A stretch of 64,000 bases of DNA from contig NZ_OZ257250.1 in the NCBI RefSeq assembly GCF_965279545.1, positions 4,402,001-4,466,000 on the forward strand, read 5' to 3'. The notes beneath the pieces were generated by a model. The model had not been told where the DNA came from. It saw nothing but the letters and a program-made list of their open reading frames with translations, and did not search any database. Numbering within the stretch: position 1 is the first letter of the stretch; each line of letters opens with the position of its first letter. Below are positions 42,579-51,322 of the stretch, piece by piece. Source of the stretch: Methylibium sp965279545 (GTDB lineage: Bacteria; Pseudomonadota; Gammaproteobacteria; Burkholderiales; Burkholderiaceae_C). Position numbers and translations under genes: made by a program.

Positions 42579-43265
42579 TCAGGAACCGATGCGCAGGTTC
42601 TGCGGGAACAGTGCCGTGCGCGCGCTCTCGTCCATCTCGGTCTTGAACGCGTGGCGCGTCTTCAGCGCTTCGACGCGCTGGGCCGCGGGGCGGGCATTGA
42701 TCTCGTCCAGCAGCCGCTTGACATGGGGCAGCTTGTCCCATGCGTTGGCGCCCAGAACGAAGGGCACCGCGCGCGCCCAGCCCCAGACGGCCATGTCCAC
42801 CAGCGTGTACGCATCACCCAGCATGTGGCGATGCTTGGCGAGCCGGGCATCGACGATGCCCCAGTGGCGCCATGCCTCGAAGTCGTAGCGATTCACTGCA
42901 TACGTATCGGGCTCCGGTGCGTAGTGCTTGAAGTGCACGCATTGTCCGGAGTACGGTCCGATACCGCTGGCCACGAACATCAGCCAGGAGTGCATCTGCG
43001 CGCGTTGCGCGGCCGTGTTGTCGGGCAGGAACAGGCCCGTCTTTTCCGCCAGGTAGAGAAGAATCGCGTTGCTGTCGAAGACCGTGCTGTCGCCATCCAC
43101 CAGCGCGGGCGTCTTGGCGTTCGGATTGATCGCGGTGTAGCCAGGGGCGTGCTGTTCGCCCTTGCGCGTGTCGACCGGTACCAGCTCGTAGGGCAGGCCG
43201 GCTTCTTCGAGGTAGAGCGCGACCTTGGCAGGGTTCGGGGAGGGGTGGTAGTAGAACTTGATCAC
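42579..43265 (-). CDS. Glutathione S-transferase
   Basis: The 228-residue protein has a thioredoxin-like N-terminal domain (K-F-Y-Y-H-P-S-P-N-P-A-K-V-A-L, with N-P-N-A-K-T-P-A-L and D-S-N-A-I-L-L-Y-L-A) and an all-helical C-terminal domain. Ser and Asn near residues 8-10 are the probable glutathione-activating positions, as in beta/theta-type enzymes. The GTG start at 43265 follows AAAGGA. It is the first gene of a pair with the atypical SDR, suggesting a detoxification role. Confidence 0.9.
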   Translation of the reverse strand: MIKFYYHPSPNPAKVALYLEEAGLPYELVPVDTRKGEQHAPGYTAINPNAKTPALVDGDSTVFDSNAILLYLAEKTGLFLPDNTAAQRAQMHSWLMFVASGIGPYSGQCVHFKHYAPEPDTYAVNRYDFEAWRHWGIVDARLAKHRHMLGDAYTLVDMAVWGWARAVPFVLGANAWDKLPHVKRLLDEINARPAAQRVEALKTRHAFKTEMDESARTALFPQNLRIGS

Positions 43266-43455
43266 GCCAGATCCTTTCGATGACGGGGGGCGCAGCGATT
43301 CTGTGGTGGCAGCAGCTTCGCTGCAGAGGTCGCCCGTCGTAACCCTGCTGCGCGCTCGGTTCCGCGGCCTCTGCGCCATCGGACATTCCCCTCGCCGCCA
43401 TGAGGTTTACGGTGCGCCGGGATTCGACGCGGCCACGACGCTCTAAGCTGAACGC

Positions 43456-44445
43456 ATGCAATCGATCACGCGGCGGCAGTCCTGCGGCGTTCTGGCCGCT
43501 GCCGTGTTCTCCGGTCCGGCTCTGGTGCCGTCGGCCGCATGGGCGGCATCGATGCAGTCGTGGCCGCTCGGCACGTCGCAGCCTACCGGTATCCATGACG
43601 TGGCCCCGGCGCCCGACGGTGGTGTCTGGTTCACCGCGCAGCGAAGCGGACACCTGGGATGGTTCGACCCGGGCACCGGCCGCAGCGAACTCATCGCGCT
43701 CGGCGCCGGGTCTGCGCCGCACGGCGTGATCCAGGGGCCGGACAAGGCGGCCTGGATCACCGACGGCGGCCTGGGAGCGATCGTCCGCGTGAGTTGGCCC
43801 GATCGCACCATGCGATTCTTCGCACTGCCAGCCGGCGCCCCCCCTGCAAACCTCAATACCGCGACCTTCGATGCCGACGGCAATTTGTGGTTCACCGGAC
43901 AGAGCGGCGTCATCGGCAAGCTCGTGGTGAAGAGCGCGACCGTCACGGTCAGGGGCGCGCCGCGAGGGCGCGGGCCCTACGGGATCTGCACCACGCCGCG
44001 GGGCGACGTGTGGTGGTGTTCGCTGGCCGGCTCGTTCATCGCGCGCATCGACCGGCGCACCGGCGACTCGACGATCGTCGAGCCCCCCACGAGAAACCAG
44101 GGTGCGCGCCGCGTGTGGAGCGACAGCCGCGGTCGCCTGTGGGTCAGCGAATGGCTCAGCGGCAACCTGTCGAGACACGACCCGGCCCATGGCTCATGGC
44201 GCGCCTGGCGGCTGCCCGGCGGCAGTCCGCGCCCCTATGCCGTCTACGTCGACGAGCGCGACAAGGTCTGGGTCAGCGACTTTGGCGGCAATGCGGTATT
44301 CCGCTTCGACCCGGACAGCGAGCGCTTCGAGCGTTTCGCCTTCGCGCGCGAGGCGGCCGGCGTTCGACAAATGCTCGGCCATGCGGGCGAGGTGTGGTTG
44401 CCGGAGAGCGGTACGGAGCATGTCTCGGTGATACGAACTTCCTGA
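43456..44445 (+). CDS. Exported streptogramin-lyase-like beta-propeller (Vgb/SMP-30 fold)
   Basis: The 329-residue protein has an N-terminal export signal (T-R-R-Q-S-C-G-V-L, cut near A-W-A-A-S) followed by repeated propeller blades. Each blade has a D-x-x-G-x-x-W-x-T/S or similar strand (D-G-G-V-W-F-T, D-G-N-L-W-F-T, R-G-D-V-W-W-C, R-G-R-L-W-V-S, K-V-W-V-S-D-F). This is the virginiamycin B lyase fold, though many relatives have no lyase activity. The function here is unknown. It is divergent from the GST gene, 190 bases apart. Confidence 0.82.
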   Translation: MQSITRRQSCGVLAAAVFSGPALVPSAAWAASMQSWPLGTSQPTGIHDVAPAPDGGVWFTAQRSGHLGWFDPGTGRSELIALGAGSAPHGVIQGPDKAAWITDGGLGAIVRVSWPDRTMRFFALPAGAPPANLNTATFDADGNLWFTGQSGVIGKLVVKSATVTVRGAPRGRGPYGICTTPRGDVWWCSLAGSFIARIDRRTGDSTIVEPPTRNQGARRVWSDSRGRLWVSEWLSGNLSRHDPAHGSWRAWRLPGGSPRPYAVYVDERDKVWVSDFGGNAVFRFDPDSERFERFAFAREAAGVRQMLGHAGEVWLPESGTEHVSVIRTS

Positions 44446-44486
44446 ACCGCTTGCCGCGGCGTCCGGCTCATCGAGCGGCGATTCTT

Positions 44487-45422
44487 TCAGGCCGCTTTCG
44501 CGCCCGCCGCGTGAATCGCCAGGATGTCGTGGACCGCCGTGTTGAATGGCGTCGGTATGCCCACGCTCCTGCCTCGCCGGCTCACGTCGCCGCTCAGCCA
44601 CTGCACCTCCAGGCGGTTGCCGCGTTCCAGATCGCGGTGCATGGACGAGGTCATGTCGGCTGGCAACTGGTCGCACAGGCGCAGCCTGGTCTCGGCGAAG
44701 TCTCGATCGAGCTGTATTCCCAGCGCGGCTCCGACATCCACGACTTCCTGCAGGAGATTTGCCAGCAAGCGGCGAGCGTGCGGATCGGACCGCACCTGCC
44801 CGATCGGGCAGCGGGTGGAGGAGGTCGCCGCCGACATTCCCACCAGGAAGACGAACTTCTCCCAGATCGTCCTGCCGATGTCGACGCTGATCTCGGTGTC
44901 GATTCCGGCGCGCCGGCAGGCGTCGTGGAAGCGCTGGACGCGCTTGGACGGACTGCCGCCGTACTCGCCGATGACGAGCTTTTGCAGCGTGCCCGAGTGT
45001 GCGATGACGCCGGGCTCGGCAATCGAGGCCGCGATGTAGCAGACGCCGCCCACGACTGCGTGCTCGCCGAGCGCGGCCATCAGCATGTCATCCTTGACGA
45101 CACCGTTCTGGAGCGAAATCACCGCCGTGTCGTCACCGACCAGCGGCCGGATCGCCTGCACTGCGGATTCCGTATCCCAGAGCTTCACTGCGAACAGGAC
45201 CACATCGACGGGACCGATCTCGCGTGGATCGTCAGTGGCCCGCGTGTCTGCCAGGTGCACGTCACCCAGCGGACTGGTGACTTTCAGGCCGTGGGCCCGA
45301 ATGGCTGCGAGGTGGGCACCCCGGGCAATGAAAGTCACGTCGCAACCGCTCTGGGCCAACCGGGCGCCGAAATAGCCGCCCACGCCGCCCGTGCCCATGA
45401 CTGCAATCTTCATGTTGTTCAT
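44487..45422 (-). CDS. Ketopantoate reductase-family (PanE/ApbA) oxidoreductase
   Basis: The 311-residue protein has the NADP loop G-T-G-G-V-G-G-Y-F-G-A-R-L, the substrate Lys in F-A-V-K-L-W-D, S-L-Q-N-G-V, and a C-terminal helical domain with N-R-L-E-V-Q-W-L-S-G-D. Its family includes true 2-dehydropantoate 2-reductases and several other dehydrogenases, so pantothenate synthesis is not certain. The ATG at 45422 (or 45413) lies inside a perfect palindrome that is very probably the TetR operator, so the gene is likely inducible rather than a housekeeping panE. Confidence 0.82.
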   Translation of the reverse strand: MNNMKIAVMGTGGVGGYFGARLAQSGCDVTFIARGAHLAAIRAHGLKVTSPLGDVHLADTRATDDPREIGPVDVVLFAVKLWDTESAVQAIRPLVGDDTAVISLQNGVVKDDMLMAALGEHAVVGGVCYIAASIAEPGVIAHSGTLQKLVIGEYGGSPSKRVQRFHDACRRAGIDTEISVDIGRTIWEKFVFLVGMSAATSSTRCPIGQVRSDPHARRLLANLLQEVVDVGAALGIQLDRDFAETRLRLCDQLPADMTSSMHRDLERGNRLEVQWLSGDVSRRGRSVGIPTPFNTAVHDILAIHAAGAKAA

Positions 45423-45446
45423 TTGTTGATCAGACAATCAACAAAT
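45421..45446. promoter_or_regulatory. Perfect 10-bp inverted repeat, TetR-type operator
   Basis: ATTTGTTGAT, six bases, ATCAACAAAT. It is a perfect 26-base palindrome with a short centre, typical in size for TetR-family operators. It overlaps the start codon of the ketopantoate-reductase-like gene and lies about 120 bases upstream of the divergent TetR gene. Confidence 0.7.
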
Positions 45447-45564
45447 ATAGAGGCCTGCTCGAACCATTGCAGCGCGGGGAATTCATAGGCTTGTATCCGG
45501 CATGGTCATATCGTTGGCATCGTTGCCTGCCCAATAACGTGAACAAGCAATCTACAATTTCACC

Positions 45565-46170
45565 ATGGGAAGACTTCGAGAATTCGACACCGACGAGGTG
45601 CTCGATCGGGCCATCGACGTGTTCTGGGCGCAAGGCTTCGATGCCACGGCGGTGCAGCAGCTCTGCCGTGCCACGGGCCTGAACTCCGGCAGCCTCTACG
45701 CCGCATTCGGCGACAAGCGGGGCTTGTTCGTCCAGGCACTGCAGCGCTACATGCGCGTCGTGTCCCATCGCGCGATAGAGCGCCTGAGCGGCAATCCTTC
45801 CGGCCTCGACGGCATCCACGACTACTTCTCCACCCTGATCGACGGCATGGTCCATGGCAAGCGCAAATGGGGTTGCCTCGTCACCAACTCCGTCGTCGAG
45901 TTCAGCCTGCGCGACGCCGAGATTGCCGAGAGTTACCGGCTTCACTTCGCGCGGCTCGAAGCCTCCTTTGCCGGGGCCATCGAGCGGGCCCATCGCAGCG
46001 GCGAATTGGTGCGCGCCGTGCCGGCGGCTCAGGCCGCGACTTTCCTGGTGTGCACCGTCCAGGGCCTCAACGTCCTGGCGAAGACGCGTCCCGAGCGACG
46101 GGTGTTGGAGACGGTCGTCGCGGTGGCGCTCGGCGCTCTGTCGATCCCTGCGCCGTCGGCCCGTCGCTAG
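45565..46170 (+). CDS. TetR-family transcriptional regulator
   Basis: The 201-residue protein has an N-terminal TetR helix-turn-helix (D-T-D-E-V-L-D-R-A-I-D-V-F-W-A-Q-G-F-D, then T-G-L-N-S-G-S-L-Y-A-A-F-G-D-K). Its C-terminal ligand domain is similar to those of the AcrR/NemR-like group. Cys residues at G-C-L-V and L-V-C-T could serve as redox or electrophile sensors. It is divergent from the ketopantoate-reductase-like gene, with the palindromic operator between them. Confidence 0.9.
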   Translation: MGRLREFDTDEVLDRAIDVFWAQGFDATAVQQLCRATGLNSGSLYAAFGDKRGLFVQALQRYMRVVSHRAIERLSGNPSGLDGIHDYFSTLIDGMVHGKRKWGCLVTNSVVEFSLRDAEIAESYRLHFARLEASFAGAIERAHRSGELVRAVPAAQAATFLVCTVQGLNVLAKTRPERRVLETVVAVALGALSIPAPSARR

Positions 46171-46235
46171 CGGCGCCCTCGGGTGATTCCGGTGGCGATC
46201 GCCCCGCGAAGGCGACGGCGGGCTCGGCCGACGCG

Positions 46236-46631
46236 TCAGCGCGTCGCGGTGCCGGGGGCCGAAGCCGCCGCGGCGGCCTGCCGTGCTGTGTCCGCGTCCG
46301 GCGCGCGCGGCTTCACGTAGCGCTCGGGGGACAGCTGATTGAGCTTCAGGCTGCTGTCGCCACTGACGATGTCGCCATTGCGAATGGCCTCGGCCAGTTC
46401 GGCCTTCACCTGGGCACGGGTCAGGCCCGTCGCCGCCGGACGGTTGGGATAGTTCGCCGGGTACTGTTCCCTGAGCGTCAGGCCGCTTTCGCTGGAGATG
46501 ATGTCCCCGGTTCGAATGGCCTCGGCCAGTTCGGCCTTGACCTGTTCGCGCGACTTGCCGGCCTGCGCGTGTGCAGTCGTGCCAAGCGCTGCGAAAAGAA
46601 AGAGCATGCTGGTGATGCGTGTGAGCTTCAT
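46236..46631 (-). CDS. Exported protein with two DUF4148 repeats
   Basis: The 131-residue protein has a signal peptide (cut near A-H-A-Q, residue 22) and two DUF4148 units at about residues 25-61 and 68-105, each with the core A-E-L-A-E-A-I-R followed by L-x-L-x-P-x-x-Y. The C-terminus is Ala-rich. It is a relative of the three-unit protein at 30002-30538, which has a similar signal peptide start (M-K-L-x-R-I-T). It converges with the TetR gene. Confidence 0.82.
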   Translation of the reverse strand: MKLTRITSMLFLFAALGTTAHAQAGKSREQVKAELAEAIRTGDIISSESGLTLREQYPANYPNRPAATGLTRAQVKAELAEAIRNGDIVSGDSSLKLNQLSPERYVKPRAPDADTARQAAAAASAPGTATR

Positions 46632-46965
46632 GGTGGCGGCTTTCGGAGGTGAGGGGGCGGTGAAGGTTTCCACGGTCCGGAGCGTGCATGGGGTCGGCAT
46701 CGATCCGAAGCGTGGCGTGGGACTCGGCACGTCGGCCTTGATGTGCAGTACCGGTGCGAGGCACCGGAAATTCCGAACGTCCGGAGTCCCGCGGCCGACG
46801 CCAGGCCTTCGAGGGCTCTCGGTGCGATGGCCGGCCTCGTCGAGCGGCCGGTCTCGGGTTTTCATCGACAATCGGTGCCGGTGTTGCCAAGCGCAGCCAG
46901 CGCATGAAGCTTTGCACCGATGCCGGCCCCGAGCTGGATTCGACCCTTGCGTGGGGCAGACCCCG
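46632..46965. other. Intergenic region before hmgA
   Basis: No gene is supported in these 334 bases and no clear repeat or operator was found. It presumably carries the divergent promoters of the DUF4148 gene and hmgA. Confidence 0.4.
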
Positions 46966-48270
46966 ATGAGCACAGCGCCCTTGCACTACCAGAGCGGCTT
47001 CGGCAACGAATTCGCCACCGAGGCGCTGCCCGGTGCGCTGCCCGAGGGTCGCAACTCGCCCCAGCGTTGCCCCTATGGCCTGTACGCCGAGCAACTGAGC
47101 GGCACCGCCTTCACCGCGCCGCGCGCCGACAACCGGCGCTCCTGGCTCTACCGCATCCGCCCGTCGGCGATGCACCGGCCCTTCGAGCGCGCGGCCGACG
47201 GCCGCATCGTCAGCGATTTCAGCGTGCCGGTCACACCGCCCGACCCGCTGCGCTGGAACCCGCTGCCGCTGCCGGACCTGCCGACCGACTTCGTCGAAGG
47301 CCTGGTGACGATGGCCGGCCACGGCGCGCCGCAGCTGCAGGCCGGCGCCGCCGTGCACCTGTATGCCGCCAACCGTTCGATGCAGCACCGCAGCTTCTAC
47401 GACGCCGACGGCGAGCTGCTCATCGTGCCGCAGCACGGCCGCCACCGCTTCGTCACCGAGCTCGGTGTCATCGACGCCGAGCCGCAGGAGATCGTCGTCA
47501 TCCCGCGCGGCCTGCGTTTTCGCGTCGAGCTGCCGGACGGCGAAGGTCGCGGCTACGTGTGCGAGAACTACGGCGCCCCGTTGCGCCTGCCCGACCTCGG
47601 CCCGATCGGCTCCAACGGCCTGGCCCATGCGCGCGACTTCCTGACCCCGGTGGCGGCCTACGAAGACGTCGACGGCCCGCACGAACTCCTTGCCAAGTTC
47701 ATGGGCCACCTGTGGTCCGCGGCGATGGACCATTCACCGATCGACGTGGTCGCCTGGCACGGCAACTGTGCGCCGTACAAGTACGACCTGCGCCGCTTCA
47801 ACGCCATCGGCTCGATCAGCCACGACCACCCCGACCCGTCGATCTTCCTGGTGCTGCATTCGGCCTCCGACACGCCGGGCACCAGCAACATCGACTTCGT
47901 GGTGTTCCCGCCGCGCATCCTGGCCATGCAGGACACCTTCCGCCCGCCCTGGTTCCACCGCAACGTCGCCAGCGAGTTCATGGGGCTGATCCACGGCGTC
48001 TACGACGCCAAGGCCGAGGGGTTCGTTCCCGGTGGTGCCAGCCTGCACAACTGCATGACCGGCCACGGCCCCGATGCCGAGACCTTCGAGCGGGCGAGCC
48101 GGGCCGACCTGTCGAAGCCCGACGTGATCCGCGACACGATGGCCTTCATGTTCGAGGCGCGCCAGGTGTGGCGCCCGACCGCACACGCGCTGAACTCGCC
48201 CGAACGGCAGCCGGACTACCAGCGCTGCTGGCAGGGTCTGAAGAAGCACTTCGATCCCGGCCGCCGCTGA
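46966..48270 (+). CDS. hmgA: Homogentisate 1,2-dioxygenase
   Basis: The 434-residue protein is of full length for HmgA. It starts Y-Q-S-G-F-G-N-E-F-A-T-E-A and has the family blocks L-Y-A-E-Q-L-S-G-T-A-F-T-A-P-R, G-Y-V-C-E-N-Y-G and W-H-G-N. The iron site lies in F-H-R-N-V-A-S-E-F-M-G-L-I-H-G, with the nearby histidine in S-L-H-N-C-M-T-G-H-G. The enzyme opens the ring of homogentisate, the central intermediate of tyrosine and phenylalanine breakdown, to maleylacetoacetate. The next genes of the pathway (fumarylacetoacetase, maleylacetoacetate isomerase) are not in the window. Confidence 0.97.
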   Translation: MSTAPLHYQSGFGNEFATEALPGALPEGRNSPQRCPYGLYAEQLSGTAFTAPRADNRRSWLYRIRPSAMHRPFERAADGRIVSDFSVPVTPPDPLRWNPLPLPDLPTDFVEGLVTMAGHGAPQLQAGAAVHLYAANRSMQHRSFYDADGELLIVPQHGRHRFVTELGVIDAEPQEIVVIPRGLRFRVELPDGEGRGYVCENYGAPLRLPDLGPIGSNGLAHARDFLTPVAAYEDVDGPHELLAKFMGHLWSAAMDHSPIDVVAWHGNCAPYKYDLRRFNAIGSISHDHPDPSIFLVLHSASDTPGTSNIDFVVFPPRILAMQDTFRPPWFHRNVASEFMGLIHGVYDAKAEGFVPGGASLHNCMTGHGPDAETFERASRADLSKPDVIRDTMAFMFEARQVWRPTAHALNSPERQPDYQRCWQGLKKHFDPGRR

Positions 48271-48292
48271 CGGCCCCGGAGCGCTTGCGGCT

Positions 48293-49279
48293 TCACCCGA
48301 TCGAGAGCACGATGTTGCCGACGCTGCGGCCTTGCTCGACGAGTTCGTGCGCCTCGACGATGCGATCGAGCGGCAGGCGCTCGGCGATGTGGTGCACCAG
48401 GTCGCCGCGCGCCAGGAAACCATCGAGCGTCTCGATCGCGCGCTGCCGGTCCGCATCGTCGAGCAGGTAGACGATGAAGAGCCGGATGCGCGGGCTGCGC
48501 GCCGCGAGCGCGAAGAACGGCAGCGTGAACTGCGCCGCGCCGCTGCCGTAGACGACCCACTCGCCGCCGGGGCGCACGACCTCCATGTTCAGCGCCGCAT
48601 TCGCGACGACATCGACCTCGATCACGCGGTCCACGCCGCGGCCGCCGGTGGCCTGGCGCACGCGCTCGGCCACGTTCTCGGTCTTGTAGTCGATCACCGT
48701 GTCGGCGCCGGCCGCGCGCACCAGTTCGGCCTTCTGCGCGCTGCTGACCGTGGCGACGATGTGCTTCGCACCGAGTCGGCGCGCGAACTGCACCGCGTAG
48801 TGGCCGACGGCCCCCGCGCCGCCGGCGATCAGCACCGTCTTGCCCTCGACGCCGCCGTCGACCCGCAGCGCGTGCAGCGCCGTCAGCGCGGGGATGCCGA
48901 AGCAGGCGCCGGCCTCGCCGGGCACGCCGGCCGGCAAGGGCACGGCCTGGCGCTCGGGCAGCGCGATGTACTGCGCGGCCGTGCCGAAAGGCCGGGCCCA
49001 GGCGGCGTTCCACAGCCACACCCGCTCACCCAGGCGCGCCGCGCTCACGCCGGGGCCGACGGCATCGACGACGCCCATGCCGTCGCTGTGCGGCGTGACA
49101 CGGGGGAAGGGCATGACCGGGCTGCGCAGGCCGCCGCGGGACTTCACGTCCGAGGGGTTCACGCCCGACCACTGCAGCTTCACGCGCAGCTCGCCCGGGC
49201 CGGGCACGGGGTCGGGCAGGGTGCCGAGTTGCAGCACGTCCCGGGCGGGTCCGGTGCGGTCGTAGAAGGCAGCGCGCAT
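48293..49279 (-). CDS. NADPH:quinone reductase-like zinc-free alcohol dehydrogenase
   Basis: The 328-residue MDR-family oxidoreductase has the start R-A-A-F-Y-D-R-T-G-P-A, G-V-N-P-S-D-V-K and the cofactor loop A-G-G-A-G-A-V-G-H-Y-A-V-Q-F-A. It lacks the cysteine-rich structural zinc lobe of true alcohol dehydrogenases, as quinone oxidoreductases (QOR/zeta-crystallin) do. It converges with hmgA, 22 bases apart, and is divergent from the next gene. Confidence 0.88.
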   Translation of the reverse strand: MRAAFYDRTGPARDVLQLGTLPDPVPGPGELRVKLQWSGVNPSDVKSRGGLRSPVMPFPRVTPHSDGMGVVDAVGPGVSAARLGERVWLWNAAWARPFGTAAQYIALPERQAVPLPAGVPGEAGACFGIPALTALHALRVDGGVEGKTVLIAGGAGAVGHYAVQFARRLGAKHIVATVSSAQKAELVRAAGADTVIDYKTENVAERVRQATGGRGVDRVIEVDVVANAALNMEVVRPGGEWVVYGSGAAQFTLPFFALAARSPRIRLFIVYLLDDADRQRAIETLDGFLARGDLVHHIAERLPLDRIVEAHELVEQGRSVGNIVLSIG

Positions 49280-49476
49280 GGTCTTTGCAGGGGGTGAAGG
49301 TGGGCAGTGGCGATGCGGCGGCCGGGTCGGCACGCCCGCATCGGACTGGCCGATGGTGCCTGACACGAGGCGCTTGCGCAGTGGCAAAACCCGCCAGCCC
49401 CTGCGACGCGTCCGGGCATCGGTTCGCCGGCCCTCAGGGCCTACAGTGACGGGGTGCACATCGAAGGAGTTCTGTA

Positions 49477-50328
49477 ATGAGCGGTCAACGAATCGGCGTC
49501 ATCGGCGCCGGCACCATGGGCAACGGCATCGCGCAGGTGTGTGCGGTGGCGGGCCTGCCCGTCACGATGGTCGACGTGTCGGATGCGGCGCTCGCCAAGG
49601 GCTTGGCCGCGCTGTCGGTCAGCCTCGACCGGCTCGTGAAGAAGGACAAGCTCGGCGCCGCCGACAAGGACGCCGCCGTGGCGCGCGTTCAGGGCACGAC
49701 CGCCTACGAAGACCTGTCGGGTGCCGCCGTGGTGATCGAAGCCGCGACCGAGAACCTGGACCTGAAGCTGCGCATCCTGCGGCAGATCGACGCCATCGTC
49801 ACGCCCGAGACGGTGATCGCGACCAACACCTCGTCGATTTCGATCACGCAGCTGGCCGCGGTGGTGTCGCGGCCGGAGCGCTTCATCGGCATGCACTTCT
49901 TCAACCCGGTGCCGCTGATGGCGCTGGTGGAGATCATCCGCGGGCTGCAGACCAGCGACGCGACGCTGGCGCTGGTGCAGTCGCTGTGCCGCGACATCGG
50001 CAAGCAGCCGATCGCGGTCCGCAACAGCCCGGGCTTCGCCGTCAACCGCATCCTGTGCCCGATGATCAACGAGGCGATCTTCGTCCTGCAGGAAGGGCTG
50101 GCGAGCGCCGAGGACATCGACACCGGCATGCAGCTCGGCTGCAACCAGCCGATCGGGCCGCTCGCGCTGGCCGATCTGGTCGGGCTCGACACCTTGCTCG
50201 CGGTCATGCAGGTGTTCTACGACGGCTTCAACGATCCCAAGTACCGGCCCGCGCCGCTGCTGAAGGAGATGGTCGCCGCGGGCCGCCTGGGCCGCAAGAG
50301 CGGCCGCGGCTTCCACGTCTACGGCTGA
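49477..50328 (+). CDS. 3-hydroxybutyryl-CoA dehydrogenase-type enzyme
   Basis: The 283-residue 3-hydroxyacyl-CoA dehydrogenase has the NAD loop G-V-I-G-A-G-T-M-G-N-G-I, the catalytic His in G-M-H-F-F-N-P-V-P-L-M and the N-S-P-G-F-A-V-N-R-I block. The catalytic Glu is in V-V-I-E-A-A-T-E-N. Length and sequence match stand-alone PaaH/Hbd enzymes, which oxidise 3-hydroxybutyryl- or 3-hydroxyadipyl-CoA. It sits 10 bases upstream of acuI on the same strand, so the two form a transcript for short acyl-CoA metabolism. Confidence 0.93.
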   Translation: MSGQRIGVIGAGTMGNGIAQVCAVAGLPVTMVDVSDAALAKGLAALSVSLDRLVKKDKLGAADKDAAVARVQGTTAYEDLSGAAVVIEAATENLDLKLRILRQIDAIVTPETVIATNTSSISITQLAAVVSRPERFIGMHFFNPVPLMALVEIIRGLQTSDATLALVQSLCRDIGKQPIAVRNSPGFAVNRILCPMINEAIFVLQEGLASAEDIDTGMQLGCNQPIGPLALADLVGLDTLLAVMQVFYDGFNDPKYRPAPLLKEMVAAGRLGRKSGRGFHVYG

Positions 50329-50338
50329 GGCAGCCGCC

Positions 50339-51322
50339 ATGTTCCGCGCCCTGATGCTGACGCAGGTCGACCGGCGCACCCACGCCGAGCTGGTGGCGCT
50401 GGACGAGTCGCAGCTGCCGCCCGGCGAGGTCACGGTCCGCGTCGAATACTCCAGCCTGAACTTCAAGGACGCGCTCGCGATCACCGGGCGCGGCGCGATC
50501 GTCCAGCGCTGGCCGCTGGTGCCGGGCATCGACCTGGCGGGCGTGGTCGAGCACAGCAGCGACCCGGCCTGGCAGCCGGGCGAGCGGGTCGTCGTCAACG
50601 GCTGGGGCCTGGGCGAGACCGCATGGGGCGGGCTGGCGCAGAAGGCCCGTCTGGCGCCGGAAGGCCTGCTGCGGCTGCCGCAGGCCTTCACGACGCGCGA
50701 GGCGATGGCGATCGCGACGGCCGGCTACACCGCGGCGCTGTGCGTCATCGCGCTGCAGCGCCACGGGCTCGAGCCGGGCACCGACGAGGTGCTGGTCACG
50801 GGCGCGGCGGGCGGCGTGGGCTCGGTGGCGGTGGCGCTGCTGGCCGGGCTGGGCTTTCGTGTCGTTGCCTCGACGGGGCGGCCGGCGGAGGCAGAGTACC
50901 TGCGCTTCCTCGGCGCCGCGGCGATCCTCGACCGGGCGGAACTCTCGGCGCCCGGCAAGCCGCTGCAGAGCGAGCGCTGGGCCGGTGTGGTCGACACGGT
51001 GGGCAGCCACACGCTGGTCAATGCCTGCGCGCAGACGCAGTGGCACGGCGCGGTGACCGCCTGCGGCCTGGCCCAGGGCGGCGACCTGCCGGGCACGGTG
51101 ATGCCCTTCATCCTGCGCGGCATCACGCTGTACGGCATCAACTGCATGCGGGTCGACGAGGCCACGCGGGCCCTCGCCTGGGAGCTGCTGGCGCAGCATG
51201 TGCGCAGCGACCAGCTGGCGCAGATGACGCAGGAGATCGGGCTGTCCGAGGTGATCGCGCATTCGACCGCGCTGCTCGACGGCAAGGTGCGCGGGCGCAC
51301 CGTGGTCGACGTCAATCGCTGA
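50339..51322 (+). CDS. acuI: Acryloyl-CoA reductase (AcuI/YhdH type)
   Basis: The 327-residue MDR-family protein has the AcuI signature Y-S-S-L-N-F-K-D-A-L-A-I-T-G, the loop V-T-G-A-A-G-G-V-G-S-V-A and the C-terminal S-E-V-I-A-H-S. The enzyme reduces acryloyl-CoA to propionyl-CoA with NADPH and protects against toxic acrylates. Its 3' end overlaps that of the convergent AraC gene by 11 bases. Location beside hydroxyacyl-CoA dehydrogenase and the acyl-CoA mutase IcmF fits short or branched acyl-CoA metabolism. Confidence 0.9.
   Translation: MFRALMLTQVDRRTHAELVALDESQLPPGEVTVRVEYSSLNFKDALAITGRGAIVQRWPLVPGIDLAGVVEHSSDPAWQPGERVVVNGWGLGETAWGGLAQKARLAPEGLLRLPQAFTTREAMAIATAGYTAALCVIALQRHGLEPGTDEVLVTGAAGGVGSVAVALLAGLGFRVVASTGRPAEAEYLRFLGAAAILDRAELSAPGKPLQSERWAGVVDTVGSHTLVNACAQTQWHGAVTACGLAQGGDLPGTVMPFILRGITLYGINCMRVDEATRALAWELLAQHVRSDQLAQMTQEIGLSEVIAHSTALLDGKVRGRTVVDVNR

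Noticed and set aside
45515..45527. TGGCATCGTTGCC as a further sigma-54 promoter
   Set aside because: Both half-elements are present, but the gap is only three bases in place of five, so the -24 and -12 elements are out of phase.
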